From Nocardia bovistercoris (GTDB taxonomy: Bacteria; Actinomycetota; Actinomycetes; Mycobacteriales; Mycobacteriaceae): a stretch of 64,000 bases of DNA. Where the stretch lies: NCBI RefSeq assembly GCF_015674855.1, contig NZ_JADMLG010000011.1, positions 62,001 to 126,000 on the forward strand, in the 5' to 3' direction. Position numbers and translations under genes: made by a program. Shown here piece after piece: positions 45,319 to 54,401 of the stretch (within the stretch, counting starts at the first letter, position 1; each line of letters begins with the position of its first letter). The notes under the pieces are model-generated. The model made no database searches. It saw only the letters and a program-made list of their open reading frames with translations, and was not told where the DNA came from.

Positions 45319-45915
45319 ATGCGATCCGTCATCCGCGAACTCGTCTCCGACATCGCCCCGGCCGACGACGTCGAACACGCGCACCGCGCCGAGGTGCTCG
45401 CCTGGCTGGACGGCACCGACGACATCTTCCGGCGTGTCGAACCCGCCACGCCGCCACGGCATCTGGTCACCTATGTCGCGGTGGTTGATCCGACGCGCGA
45501 GGCCGTGTTCCTGGTCGACCACATCAAGGCGGGACGGTGGCTGCCGCCCGGCGGCCATGTCGAACCGGGTGAGCATCCTGCGGTCACCGCCCGCCGGGAA
45601 GTCCAGGAGGAACTCGGCGTCGCCGCACCGTTCGACACCGACACGGCTCCGCTGTTCCTCACGCTCACCACCACGGTCAATATCGACAGCGGTCACGAGG
45701 ATGTCAGCCTCTGGTATGTAGCCACCGCCGCGTCCGGCACCGAATTCGTGCTCGACCCCGCCGAATTCCACGGGGGACGATGGTGGCGGGTCGAGGAGAT
45801 CACCGTTGCCGATGCACGGCGCTTCGATCCGCATCTGCATCGCTTCCTCGAGAAACTTCGCGGCGCGGACGCGTCCTTTCCGATCGCCACTCCGATTCGC
45901 ACACACCTCGATTGA
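45319..45915 (+). CDS. NUDIX hydrolase
   Basis: 198 aa from ATG 45319. The Nudix box is intact: 'GGHVEPGEHPAVTARREVQ' then 'EELGV' (Gx5Ex7REUxEExGU). The N-terminal ~45 residues add a helical extension ('ADDVEHAHRAEVLAWL') common in actinobacterial members. It probably hydrolyses a nucleoside-diphosphate derivative; substrate unknown. Confidence 0.9.
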   Translation: MRSVIRELVSDIAPADDVEHAHRAEVLAWLDGTDDIFRRVEPATPPRHLVTYVAVVDPTREAVFLVDHIKAGRWLPPGGHVEPGEHPAVTARREVQEELGVAAPFDTDTAPLFLTLTTTVNIDSGHEDVSLWYVATAASGTEFVLDPAEFHGGRWWRVEEITVADARRFDPHLHRFLEKLRGADASFPIATPIRTHLD

Positions 45916-45926
45916 CCGCGCCCCGA

Positions 45927-46070
45927 TCACGGAGGCTTGTATTTCTCGTCCTTGTTCGCGGGTGGATTGCCGGTGGTCACGTCCAGATTCCGATCAGTGC
46001 CCTTGACCTTGCGGTACAGCAATACCGCGCCGACCAGCACGACCAGAGCGACGATCACCAAGAGTTCCAT
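45927..46070 (-). CDS. 47-aa single-pass membrane protein
   Basis: The ORF begins 'MELLVIVALVVLVGAVLLYR', one transmembrane helix (~2-19), then a basic 'KVKG' and a hydrophilic tail ending 'NKDEKYKPP'. The inside-positive arrangement suggests an N-out or signal-anchor topology. It converges on the NUDIX gene (11-nt gap). No family is recognised; coherent composition supports a real small gene. Confidence 0.6.
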   Translation of the reverse strand: MELLVIVALVVLVGAVLLYRKVKGTDRNLDVTTGNPPANKDEKYKPP

Positions 46071-46278
46071 GGGAACGCCCTACCCGCGGAGGGTTCGGCC
46101 TAACGGGATCGCACCGGTCGAGGGCGAGTGTCGCTCCGATCGAACCCGAGTCGCGGAAGATCGGATTCGATCCCGAGAGGCCGGGTATGTCGGCGACGAC
46201 CACGAGCCGGACTCGCGGCACGGACCCATGCGGCTTGCCGCCGGACCGAGCATCGGGTCCCCGAACCGGGGAACGCAT

Positions 46279-46515
46279 ATGACGAATGATCGCACCGACC
46301 TGGCCGACGATCCAGCACTACGGCGCAGACGGGATCTCGCCGCCCTGCACGCGATGCAGAACACTCGAATCCGGGAACTGTTGGCCGAACTCGTGATCGA
46401 TCGCGGCGGCGACCGCTCCGCGCGGTACGCCGAACTGCGCCGCTGGTTCGCGGTACGCGAAGCCACCGCGAACGTGCTGTCCGGAGGTTCGCACCGCGCG
46501 CCCGCCGCGGCGTAG
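46279..46515 (+). CDS. Small helical protein of unknown function (78 aa)
   Basis: ATG 46279 follows CGGGGAACG. Most of the protein is charged helix: 'ALRRRRDLAALHAMQNTRIRELLAELVIDRGG', here given in part, then 'RYAELRRWFAVREATANVL'. No Cys, membrane segment or known motif. Likely a small cytosolic protein; function unknown. Confidence 0.55.
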   Translation: MTNDRTDLADDPALRRRRDLAALHAMQNTRIRELLAELVIDRGGDRSARYAELRRWFAVREATANVLSGGSHRAPAAA

Positions 46516-46626
46516 TCGAGCCGATCCGGAGCCGGTACGTCGAACGTCCGGGCCCACCGCACCGGTCGTCTCGTTCGTTTCACCACTATTGCTACGGGTA
46601 GGCCGCGAGCAGGAGGTGAGAGGCTC

Positions 46627-47040
46627 ATGGTGCAGACGCAGAGCAGGACCTATGCCGACGTGCGGTCGGTGTCTGAGCTGGTCGAGGACGCGAGTAGCCA
46701 GATCACGCGTCTCGTTCGGGATGAGATGCGGCTGGCTCGGCTGGAGGTTCAGGACAAGGCGGGTGGGATGGCGCGTGGCGTCGGACTCGCCGGGGCGGGC
46801 GCGCTGCCGGCGTTCTGCGGCGGGATCGCGCTGACCGGCGCCGCCGTCTTCGCGCTGGCACTGGTGCTGCCCGACTGGGCGTCGGCGGCGATCGTCGGGG
46901 CCGCGCTGCTCGCGGTCGGCGGGACCGTCGCCTACTTCGGTAAGTCGACGGTGTCGAAGGCGGCGCCGCCGGTGCCGACGGAGGCGGTCGAAGGGGTGCG
47001 CGCGGATGTGGACGCGGTGCGGAACGGGAGTCGACGATGA
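46627..47040 (+). CDS. Phage-holin-3_6-like actinobacterial membrane protein (DUF1469 type)
   Basis: 137 aa. An N-terminal amphipathic helix ('VSELVEDASSQITRLVRDEMRLARLEV', in two blocks) is followed by two transmembrane helices (~55-80 and ~85-105) and a polar tail. The 'SelvrdeiaLArlEl' helix plus two TM segments is the signature of the Phage_holin_3_6 family, a chromosomal envelope protein in actinobacteria. It overlaps the DUF3618 gene by 4 nt, the usual partner. Confidence 0.85.
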   Translation: MVQTQSRTYADVRSVSELVEDASSQITRLVRDEMRLARLEVQDKAGGMARGVGLAGAGALPAFCGGIALTGAAVFALALVLPDWASAAIVGAALLAVGGTVAYFGKSTVSKAAPPVPTEAVEGVRADVDAVRNGSRR

Positions 47041-47447
47041 CCGAGAACCGACCCGAAATCCCGGACACCCCCGAGGATTTCCCGCGCACGGCGGACGAGA
47101 TCCGCGCCGACCGTGATCTGACCCGCGCGGAACTCGGGCAGACCGTGTCCGAACTCGCGGACAAGGTCGACATCCCGGCGCGGGCCGAGGCGAAACTGCA
47201 CGAGACCGCCGAGGCGACCAGGCAGCGCACCGCGGCGGCGAGCCACCAGGTCGCGGTGACCGCGCAGCGCGCCAAGGCGCAGGTGGACAGGTTCGCGAAC
47301 CAAGCGCCCTCGCTCGGCGAACCGGTCCGCGACGCGGGCAAGCAGGTCGCCGATTCCGTACGCAGGCACCGTGTACCGGTTGCCGTGGTGGCCGCGGGGT
47401 CGGCCGCCGTCGTCACCTGGTTCGTACTACGACGGAGGCGGTCGTGA
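47037..47447 (+). CDS. DUF3618 protein
   Basis: 136 aa. 'TADEIRADRDLTRAELGQTVSELADKVD' (shown in outline) is the defining DUF3618 segment. A long Ala/Gln/Lys helix and a single C-terminal transmembrane helix (~115-131, ending RRRRS) follow. It is translationally coupled to the holin-like gene; the two form a common actinobacterial envelope pair of unknown function. Confidence 0.9.
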   Translation: MTENRPEIPDTPEDFPRTADEIRADRDLTRAELGQTVSELADKVDIPARAEAKLHETAEATRQRTAAASHQVAVTAQRAKAQVDRFANQAPSLGEPVRDAGKQVADSVRRHRVPVAVVAAGSAAVVTWFVLRRRRS

Positions 47448-47518
47448 CCACGCTGTAGAGGCCGGCCGGCTCGAGACCGTCGTTCCGCTGTGACGGTTCG
47501 GCTGTCGCGGTGAGCGGT

Positions 47519-48415
47519 TCAGCGGAGGGCGTCGACCACCAGTGCGGCGATGGCGGCGCTGCCGACCGGCGTCGGGTGGCGCACCGGGGTGCTGCCGGTC
47601 GAGACATTGCCTTCGAACCACCGGTTCTCCGCGGGCGCGCATGCCTCGTGTCCGGCGGCCGCCGCGCGCACGTCCACGAAGCGTGCGTCGTGGGCGATGG
47701 CGCTGCCGCGCAGCACGCGGTCGATTCCGGCGAAGACCTCGGCGACCCACGCGGCGTCGGCCGCGCTGAAGGTGGCCGTCGGTCCGCAGCCCGCGGGGCC
47801 GTAGATGCCGCCGTGACCGACCACAACGACGGTGGCGTGCGGCGCTTTCGCGACCACCGCGTCCAGGTCGGACTCGATCAGCTCGGCGAGTTCGGCCAGC
47901 CGGTGCTCGACGCGCTCGCGAGCGGCGCGATCGAACCGGCAGCCCGCGTCGATGCCGTCGATCGGCGGGAAGCACGCCGACACCAGCTCCCACCAGCGCA
48001 GGTCGTTGCCGCCGATGCTGACCGTCACCAGTGTGGTCGACGGTTTCAGTGCGGCGACCTGTGGCGACATCCGGTACCGGACGCCGTCGGCGCTCGTCGT
48101 CTGCTGCGCGGCGGTCAGCAGGTTCGCCGAGGTCGCGCCCGAACAGGTGACGTCGACGAAGGAATTCGGGTGGATCGCGGCGGCGACCCGCACGGGATAG
48201 CCGGTCGCGCTGCGGCCGCAACCGTCGGCTCCGGCGCCGACGACCCGGTCGGGAGCCGCCGATCTGGAATCGCCGAGCGCGACGTATTCGACGACGGCGC
48301 TTTCCCGGCTCTCCCCGACGGCGCCGCCGGTCGGCGGGCAACTGCTCACGGCGAACGCCGACGCGAGCACGATCAGGCCGAGTCCGGGGAGGAGTCGCTT
48401 GTCGCGTGCGGTCAT
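47519..48415 (-). CDS. SGNH/GDSL lipase-like lipoprotein
   Basis: 298 aa from ATG 48415. A basic n-region, hydrophobic core and 'AFAVSSC' lipobox (~23) mark a lipoprotein signal. 'YVALGDSRSAAP' is block I (nucleophile Ser in GDS), 'VDVTCSGAT' and 'SIGGNDLRW' are blocks II/III, and 'TPVRHPTPVGSAAIA' carries the catalytic Asp/His region (His in 'RHPTPVG'). It is likely an exported esterase or lipase anchored to the membrane. Confidence 0.88.
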   Translation of the reverse strand: MTARDKRLLPGLGLIVLASAFAVSSCPPTGGAVGESRESAVVEYVALGDSRSAAPDRVVGAGADGCGRSATGYPVRVAAAIHPNSFVDVTCSGATSANLLTAAQQTTSADGVRYRMSPQVAALKPSTTLVTVSIGGNDLRWWELVSACFPPIDGIDAGCRFDRAARERVEHRLAELAELIESDLDAVVAKAPHATVVVVGHGGIYGPAGCGPTATFSAADAAWVAEVFAGIDRVLRGSAIAHDARFVDVRAAAAGHEACAPAENRWFEGNVSTGSTPVRHPTPVGSAAIAALVVDALR

Positions 48416-48875
48416 CGGACCGAGAGGTCGCGAGCGGATCCGGATCGCTCGGTGCGCGACTGCGCGCGGTCGTGCTGGTGGTTCATCGCGGAAACAGGTC
48501 TCCATGAAGCTCGGACGCCCGTGTTCGCGCGTGCTGCGGATAGTTGACCATGGCGGTCGGGGTGGCGGCGAGCAGTGGGGTCAGCCTGATCCGAACCCCG
48601 CGCGCCACCGACAAACCGTGCCGGACCGGGGTGAACCGGTGACGGCCGATGCGCGACCACCGCGACAACGCGGTGAGAATTCGGCCGTCACGTGCAGACC
48701 GCCACTGTCCGGCGCCTGTTCCCGAACCCAGCGGGCATGTGCTTGCACGATCCGGTCTCACGCGGTGTCGCGCACCACTGACGACGCGCCGATCCTGAAC
48801 CGAGGACGCCGGTCGGAAACCGGCGGCCCGGGTCGTCCTCGCGGCAGGTGGTGTCGTGGCGCTGTGCCGTCGAAC
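48416..48875. other. Intergenic region
   Basis: 460 bp between two minus-strand genes. Only shadow frames are present. It should hold the promoter of the lipoprotein gene. No other structure was seen. Confidence 0.5.
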
Positions 48876-50015
48876 TCAGCTCGCGGGTGACATCGCCCGA
48901 GGCTCTTCGCTGGGTTGCCGGACACCGCTTCCGCCCGCCCATGTCGCCGCCGCCGCGACGACGAAGCACAGGATGGTGAAGGCGATGTTGCCCGTCGGGG
49001 TGTTGTCGGAGGTGATCCCGCCCTCGGCGTCGAACAAGTCCGGCAGGGCGGTGGCCCAAAGGATGGCGAACGTCGCGAGGTAGATCCAGCCGAAGTTCCT
49101 CACGGCCGGACTCGGTTCGAGATCGCCCGCCGCGCGGCCCGCGAGCCATGCGCGCACCAGAAAGTAGCCGCCGGCCAGCCAGATGCCCGCGAGTTCGATG
49201 GTCAGCAGGACGGCGGTGCCGGTGTCGCCGCCGCCGATCGCCTGCTGGATGCTGATCAGGGCTCCGACGACCACGATCAGGATCGGTACCGCGACCCCGA
49301 TGCCGATGGTGCGCAGGGTCAGCGACCATCCTCTCGGCGCCTGCCCCGCCCACGTGGGCCGCCCGACGTAGCGGGCGACGAGGTAGGCGAGGATCGCGGG
49401 TCCGATGGCGGAGAACAATGTCACGCTGCCCAACGGCACCGAGTCGAAGAACACCGAGTTGGATGGCGCGTCGGCGTTCCATGCCCACCAGCGCAGTTGC
49501 GGGCCGATGTGGTCGAAGATCTCGTAGAACGCGCTGTGCGTCATGCCTACGCTCAGCGCGCCTGCCAGGAGTCCGAAGCGCCGGAAGACGCCGAGCGCGC
49601 GGGTCGTCTCGTAGGCCAGCATCGGCACGGCGCCGTAGAGCGCCACGATGTAGAGCGGCATCCGGTCGTAGAAGATGTCGACGGTGAACACGTTGTGGAC
49701 GAAGTTCAGGCCCGTCCTGTCCATCATCCCGAACTTGTTGGGCAGGTAGAGCGGCGGCTCCATGACCAGCAGGTACACCATCGCCCCGAACCACAATGCG
49801 AGGTTCGTCGGGTCGCCGTCGCGGCGCAGCCTGCGCACGGCCCACCACAGCGCGTAGACCGAGCCCGCGATCATCAGCGCCTCGACGACAGGGAGCGTCC
49901 AGTTGGACAGGTCGGCGGGGTTGCGGAACTCGACGAAAGGCGAACCGCCGCAGTCGAATCCGCCGAGTTCGCGGGTCATCACGTCGGCGATGTCAGGACA
50001 CGGGCCGGTACTCAT
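48876..50015 (-). CDS. Polytopic membrane protein of unknown function
   Basis: 379 aa; ATG 50015 was chosen because AGGA lies 8 nt upstream, whereas for ATG 50021 it would be too close. There are about 8-9 hydrophobic helices. Conserved-looking loops include 'EPPLYLPNKFGMMDRTGLNF' and 'GMTHSAFYEIFDHIGPQLRWW', with clustered His/Asp/Glu that could bind metal. It lies 31 nt downstream of the hydrolase-reductase fusion, probably in one transcript. I considered an AveC-like assignment but cannot support it. Confidence 0.8.
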   Translation of the reverse strand: MSTGPCPDIADVMTRELGGFDCGGSPFVEFRNPADLSNWTLPVVEALMIAGSVYALWWAVRRLRRDGDPTNLALWFGAMVYLLVMEPPLYLPNKFGMMDRTGLNFVHNVFTVDIFYDRMPLYIVALYGAVPMLAYETTRALGVFRRFGLLAGALSVGMTHSAFYEIFDHIGPQLRWWAWNADAPSNSVFFDSVPLGSVTLFSAIGPAILAYLVARYVGRPTWAGQAPRGWSLTLRTIGIGVAVPILIVVVGALISIQQAIGGGDTGTAVLLTIELAGIWLAGGYFLVRAWLAGRAAGDLEPSPAVRNFGWIYLATFAILWATALPDLFDAEGGITSDNTPTGNIAFTILCFVVAAAATWAGGSGVRQPSEEPRAMSPAS

Positions 50016-50046
50016 GAGCATTTCCTCGGTTGGGACATCGTGCGGC

Positions 50047-52023
50047 TCAGACGTCGTAGTCGATCGACACGCGGTCGCTGGTCGGGCGGGACTGGCAGGT
50101 CAGCACGTAGCCGTCGGCGAGTTCCCGCTCGGAGAGCACGTCGTTGAAGGCGATCTCGACCGTGCCGTCGCACAGTTTGGCCCGGCAGGTTCCGCAGATA
50201 CCGGACCGGCACGACCACGGCACGTCGGTGCCGGTGGACAGGGCGGCGTCGAGCAGTGTGCGCCCGGCGACCGGGACGGTCCGCTCGCTGCCGCCGAGGG
50301 TGAACGTCAGGTCGGCGTCGGCGAAACGGGCGGCGGCCTCCGAGGTCGGCAGGCTGCGGGACTCCCCGGCGGTGTAGGACTCCGAGCGGATCAGCGCGGG
50401 ATCGACGCCATTGGAGGTGAGGGCGGCGTGCACGGCGTCGGCCATCGCGTTGGGACCGCAGAGGAACCACAGACCGGCTTCGGCCAGGGTGCCGTCGGCC
50501 AGCCACGCGGCGAGTTTGTCGGCGTCGATGAAACCGTCGGTGTCCTCGAAGACGTGGACCACGCGCAGACGGTCGCCGACGGCGGCGCCGAGGGCCGCCA
50601 GGTCGTCGCGGAACATCACCGCGTCGGCGGTGCGGTTGGCGTACAGGAGGGTGAACGTGCTGCGCGGCTCGACCTCGAGGGTGGTGGCGAGCACCGACAG
50701 GATCGGGCCGATGCCGCTGCCGCCCGCGATGCCCACGTGGTGGCGCTCCAGCGCCGGGTCGAGCGGGGCGTGGAAGAGCCCGGTGGGCTGGGCGACCTCG
50801 AGCATGCCGCCGACCTGAAGGTGCTGCACCGCCCAACCGGAGAAGAGTCCGCCGGGCGTGCGTTTGATGCCGACCCGCAGCGTGTCCGAGGACGGCGGGG
50901 TGCAGATCGAATAGGAGCGGCGGACGTCCTGTCCGTCGATCAGCGCGCGCACCGACACGTGCTGGCCCTGGGTGAAGGCGAAGGTGTCGCGCAGGGCGGC
51001 GGGAACGTCGAAGGTCACCGCGATGCTGTCGGCCGTCATCCGGTCCACGGCGCTGATCCGCAGTTCGTGGAAACCGTGCGCGCCCCGCGCGGCGCTCTTC
51101 GAACCGTCGCCGGAAGTGGAGGTGTACCAGTGCGTGACGTCGCCGCCCGCTTCGTAGTGCGCGAACCAGCGGTCGGCGAACTCGGGCAGCGGCTGGTGCA
51201 CCGGGTCGTGGTTCGGCGTCTGCGACAGCAGGATTCGAGTGAAGGAGATGATCTGGTCGCCCTTGGGCAGGGTACTCAGCGCGCCGCCCGGCAGCCTGAC
51301 CTTGCGCGGGTAGCGGGAGGCCAGGCGCTGCCACCACAGCAGCGGGCGATCGGCGGCGTCGCGCAGCACGCGCGCGTCGATGCCGCGCTCGGACGCCGGG
51401 ACGTGCCGGTTGAACCCGTCCGCGATGACGTCGGTCACCTTCATGACGTGGCGCACGACCTTGGGCAGGACCTTGGTGCGGTAGTTCTTGTTCGGCACCA
51501 TCGCGTTGTAGACGATCAGGCCCGATGAACGGTGCTCGACTTCCTCGACGAAATGCCACAGCAGCAGCGAGGCGACGCGCTCGTCACCGGGGCGGAAGAG
51601 CTTCTCGTCGTGGTCGAGCAGCAGTTTGAAGTACGGGGTGAAGGTGGCCTCGAGGTCGGCCACGTAGGCGAGCCGGTATTCCAGCGACTCCGTCTCGGTG
51701 AGCTCGTCGTAGAGGGCGATGACGCCGTCGAGGGTCTCCTCGAGACCGGGATGGCTGCGGATCAGCGCCGCGAGGTGGCGGCGGTGCGCCCGCGAGTGCT
51801 GCGCCTCCTGCTCGAGGAATGCCCGCGCCTCCTCCTTGGCCTCGGGGTCGGTGATGAGCGGGATCGCCTCACGGACCGCCGCGACGATGAATTTCTCGAA
51901 GGCGATCGCGATGATGGACACCGCGTTCATCTGGATGCCGAATGCCGAATTCGTGGGATGCCAGCGGAACGGGATCGCTCCGTCGAGGTCGAAGTCGAGG
52001 GTACGGATCTTGAGGTCGGTCAC
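50047..52023 (-). CDS. PF10118-type metal-dependent hydrolase fused to ferredoxin-NAD(P)H reductase
   Basis: About 658 aa from GTG 52023, chosen because GGGAG lies ~5 nt upstream; ATG 52044 has no SD. Residues ~1-270 are a helical domain with 'EQEAQH' (~71-76) and 'EEVEH' (~160-164), metal-ligand patterns of PF10118. Residues ~310-560 are an FAD/NAD reductase ('RRSYSICTPPS', 'GIAGGSGIGPILSVL', 'LWFLCGPNAM'). The C-terminus is a plant-type 2Fe-2S ferredoxin (C-x4-C-x2-C ... C, 'CRSGICGTCRAKLC'). It looks like a self-sufficient diiron-type oxygenase or related enzyme. It is divergent from a TetR gene. Confidence 0.88.
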   Translation of the reverse strand: MTDLKIRTLDFDLDGAIPFRWHPTNSAFGIQMNAVSIIAIAFEKFIVAAVREAIPLITDPEAKEEARAFLEQEAQHSRAHRRHLAALIRSHPGLEETLDGVIALYDELTETESLEYRLAYVADLEATFTPYFKLLLDHDEKLFRPGDERVASLLLWHFVEEVEHRSSGLIVYNAMVPNKNYRTKVLPKVVRHVMKVTDVIADGFNRHVPASERGIDARVLRDAADRPLLWWQRLASRYPRKVRLPGGALSTLPKGDQIISFTRILLSQTPNHDPVHQPLPEFADRWFAHYEAGGDVTHWYTSTSGDGSKSAARGAHGFHELRISAVDRMTADSIAVTFDVPAALRDTFAFTQGQHVSVRALIDGQDVRRSYSICTPPSSDTLRVGIKRTPGGLFSGWAVQHLQVGGMLEVAQPTGLFHAPLDPALERHHVGIAGGSGIGPILSVLATTLEVEPRSTFTLLYANRTADAVMFRDDLAALGAAVGDRLRVVHVFEDTDGFIDADKLAAWLADGTLAEAGLWFLCGPNAMADAVHAALTSNGVDPALIRSESYTAGESRSLPTSEAAARFADADLTFTLGGSERTVPVAGRTLLDAALSTGTDVPWSCRSGICGTCRAKLCDGTVEIAFNDVLSERELADGYVLTCQSRPTSDRVSIDYDV

Positions 52024-52140
52024 AGCTCTCCCGCGGTTGCCCATGTCACAAGTAGAAGCAAAGTATGACACGAATCCCCCGCCTTACTGAAGAACTTTCC
52101 AGCCCGATCCCCCCGCCCAGGTACGGTAGTGGCACATTGT

Positions 52141-52164
52141 TCAATCATTTGTGTCGCTGATTGA
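52141..52164. promoter_or_regulatory. Inverted-repeat operator between the fusion gene and its TetR
   Basis: TCAATCA (52141-52147) and TGATTGA (52158-52164) form an inverted repeat with a 10-bp spacer. A second overlapping pair is TGTGTC (52150-52155) and GACACA (52168-52173). TATGACAC occurs at 52064 and again at 52166. An AT-rich palindrome in a TetR/target divergent gap is typical of autoregulated TetR operators. Confidence 0.5.
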
Positions 52165-52221
52165 TATGACACACTGTCCGCACGAGTGTGTCGCCGAAGC
52201 GGCGCGGAGGAGGGCGGGCAA

Positions 52222-52854
52222 TTGTCACGACGCGGCTGGGCCGGCGTGCCGCCGGAGAGTCAGGACGAGGGCGGTCGACGCATCCTCGAGGCGACGGCCC
52301 GCTGCGTCAAGCGGCTGGGCGCCGAGCAGACCACCCTGGCCGCGGTCGCCGAGGAGTCCGGCATCAGCCGACGCACCATATACCGCTACTTCGACGGCAT
52401 CGAAGATCTCTTCGCCGCCGTCGGCCGCGGCGCGATGGACGACTTCCAGACCCGGCTGGACGAGGCCACCGCGGGGCTGACCGACGTGGTCACCCTGGTC
52501 GTGGAGTCGCTGGCGTTCGCGATCGAGGAGGTGCCGCGCGACCCGCTGCTGCATCTACTCGTCGCCACCGGTCACATGAAGACCTTCGGCCAGATCGTCA
52601 TGAGTCCGCTGATGGTCGACTACTGCCGCCGCGTCGTGGTGGAGAGCAAGGCCGACTGGGCCGCACTCGGCTACGACGAGGCGGCGCTCAACGACCTGAT
52701 CGTGTTCATGCAGCGCATCCTCCAGTCGTTCCTGGTCGCGCCGGAACCCGCGCTCGAACCGCCGGAGCTGCGGGCGTTCCTGCGGCGCTGGCTCGGGCCC
52801 GCCGTACTCGTGCGCGGTCAGTGGCGCCCGACTCCCGGGGACACAGCCCGCTAA
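52222..52854 (+). CDS. TetR family regulator
   Basis: About 210 aa. I favour TTG 52222, with GGAGGAGGG upstream; GTG 52186 is an alternative. The HTH 'ILEATARCVKRLGAEQTTLAAVAEESGISRRTIYRYF' (read as two blocks) is at ~25-62. The C-terminal ligand domain has an aromatic/Met pocket ('ATGHMKTFGQIVMSPLM'). It is divergent from the fusion oxygenase-like gene and likely represses it. Confidence 0.88.
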   Translation: MSRRGWAGVPPESQDEGGRRILEATARCVKRLGAEQTTLAAVAEESGISRRTIYRYFDGIEDLFAAVGRGAMDDFQTRLDEATAGLTDVVTLVVESLAFAIEEVPRDPLLHLLVATGHMKTFGQIVMSPLMVDYCRRVVVESKADWAALGYDEAALNDLIVFMQRILQSFLVAPEPALEPPELRAFLRRWLGPAVLVRGQWRPTPGDTAR

Positions 52855-52872
52855 GTGGACTAGAGGTCCATT
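52853..52872. promoter_or_regulatory. TetR-type operator, upstream copy
   Basis: AAGTGGAC-TAGA-GGTCCATT is an imperfect palindrome whose half-sites match the perfect palindrome 17 bp downstream. It overlaps the last bases of the upstream TetR gene. Confidence 0.5.
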
Positions 52873-52889
52873 AACCCCTACAGTGTGAC

Positions 52890-52911
52890 AAGTGGACCTT
52901 GTGGTCCACTT
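52890..52911. promoter_or_regulatory. TetR-type operator, perfect palindrome
   Basis: AAGTGGACC-TTGT-GGTCCACTT has 9-bp arms with no mismatch and lies 28 bp upstream of the MFS start. It is likely bound by the TetR encoded directly after the MFS gene. Confidence 0.65.
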
Positions 52912-52938
52912 ATTGACGCGCGAGGTGAGCGGGGAGCG

Positions 52939-54396
52939 ATGAACCAGACCACACAGCCGCCGGTCAGCGGCGCGGGCAGCCTGCCGGTACTGACGCTGGC
53001 GGCGGCCGCGTTCTCGATCGCGCAGACGGCGGTCGTGCCCGGCATGGGAATGTTGTCGCACGCGCTGAACGCCTCGACGACCGACGTGTCCTGGGTGATG
53101 AGCGGCTACCTGCTCGCCGCGGCGGTGCTCACCCCGGTACTGGGCCGACTCGGCGACATGTACGGCAAGCGCCGCATGCTGATCGTCGTCCTCGCCGTCT
53201 TCGCGGTGGGCAGCGTCGTGGCCGCGCTCGCGCCCAACGTCTGGGTACTGGTCGCGGCGCGGGTGCTGCAAGGCGCGGGCGGCGGCATCATCCCGCTGTG
53301 CCTCGGACTCGTCGGCGACTGGTTCGAACCGCAGCGGCGACCCGTCGCGCTCGGCGTCATCTCGGCCATCGCGGGCATCGGCGCGGGCGTCGGGCTGCTC
53401 ATGGGCGGGCTGCTGCTCGACCACGCCTCCTGGCACTGGATCTTCTGGAGCGGCGCCGCCATGGCCGCCGCCGCGGCGCTCGGCGCCCTGCGACTGCCCG
53501 CCGACGAAGGCGGCGCGCGCGCCCGGCTCGACTACCTCGGCGTGGTCCTGCTCGCCGTCGGACTCGTCGCACCGCTGTTCGCGCTGACCCGCACCTCCAC
53601 CTGGGGCTGGGGCGACGAACGCACCCTCGGACTCATCCTGTTCGGCCTGCTCGTGCTCACCGTGTTCGTCTTCGTCGAGCGGCGCACCACCGACCCGCTC
53701 GTCGACATGCGCGTACTCGGTCGCCCCGCCGTACTCGGCACCAACATCACCACGCTGCTGTTCGGTTTCGGCATGTTCGGCGCGTTCATGCTCATCCCGC
53801 AGCTCGCGCAGACCCCGACCAGCGTCGGATACGGCTTCGGCATGAACGCCACCGGCGCCGGACTGCTCCTGCTGCCCGCCTGCTTCATGATGCTCGTCGC
53901 GGGCGGCGCCTCCGGGCGGCTCAGCGCTCGATTCGGGCCGAAGATCCCGCTCACCGGCGGTGCGGTCGTCGCCGCGTTCGGCCTGGTGGCGCTGGCCATG
54001 GAACACGGCACCCGACTCGGGGTCATCGCCTGGTCCATGGTGATCTTCGGCGGCATCGGACTCGGCATGGCCGCGGTGCCCAACCTCGTCATGGAATCCG
54101 TGCCGCGCGAGATGATCGGGCAGGGCAACGGCGTCAACAACCTCATCCGCTCGGTCGGGTCGTCCCTCGGATCGCAGATCGTGGCCACCCTGCTCGCGGG
54201 CAGCGTGAGCGCGTCGCTGCGGGTGCCCAGCGACCACGCCTACAGCCAGGCGTTCTGGATCGGCGCCGCGGGCGTGTCCGTCGCGGCGGTCGCGGCGGCC
54301 CTCATTCCCCGCCGCCGCGGTCCCGTCGAACCCGTCGACGTCGCGCCCGCGTCCGCGCCCCGTGCGGTCGCCGTGTCGCCCGGCGCGCCACACTGA
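52939..54396 (+). CDS. MFS drug exporter (DHA2 type, 14 TM)
   Basis: 485 aa; ATG 52939 follows GGGGAG. 'DVSWVMSGYLLAAAVLTPVLGRLGDMYGKRR' (in two blocks) carries the motif A region, and 'LGVISAIAGIGAGVGLLMGGLLLD' matches antiporter motif C. Hydrophobicity suggests 14 helices. It is preceded by two matching palindromes and followed within 6 nt by a TetR gene, a classic regulated efflux module. Confidence 0.92.
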   Translation: MNQTTQPPVSGAGSLPVLTLAAAAFSIAQTAVVPGMGMLSHALNASTTDVSWVMSGYLLAAAVLTPVLGRLGDMYGKRRMLIVVLAVFAVGSVVAALAPNVWVLVAARVLQGAGGGIIPLCLGLVGDWFEPQRRPVALGVISAIAGIGAGVGLLMGGLLLDHASWHWIFWSGAAMAAAAALGALRLPADEGGARARLDYLGVVLLAVGLVAPLFALTRTSTWGWGDERTLGLILFGLLVLTVFVFVERRTTDPLVDMRVLGRPAVLGTNITTLLFGFGMFGAFMLIPQLAQTPTSVGYGFGMNATGAGLLLLPACFMMLVAGGASGRLSARFGPKIPLTGGAVVAAFGLVALAMEHGTRLGVIAWSMVIFGGIGLGMAAVPNLVMESVPREMIGQGNGVNNLIRSVGSSLGSQIVATLLAGSVSASLRVPSDHAYSQAFWIGAAGVSVAAVAAALIPRRRGPVEPVDVAPASAPRAVAVSPGAPH

Positions 54397-54401
54397 GTCG
54401 T

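Noticed and set aside
46627..47447. Prophage signal from the holin-like protein
   Set aside because: Phage_holin_3_6 plus DUF3618 is a common chromosomal pair in actinobacteria; no other phage genes are present.
48876..50015. AveC-like spirocyclase assignment for the polytopic membrane protein
   Set aside because: The helix count is compatible but I could not match characteristic motifs.
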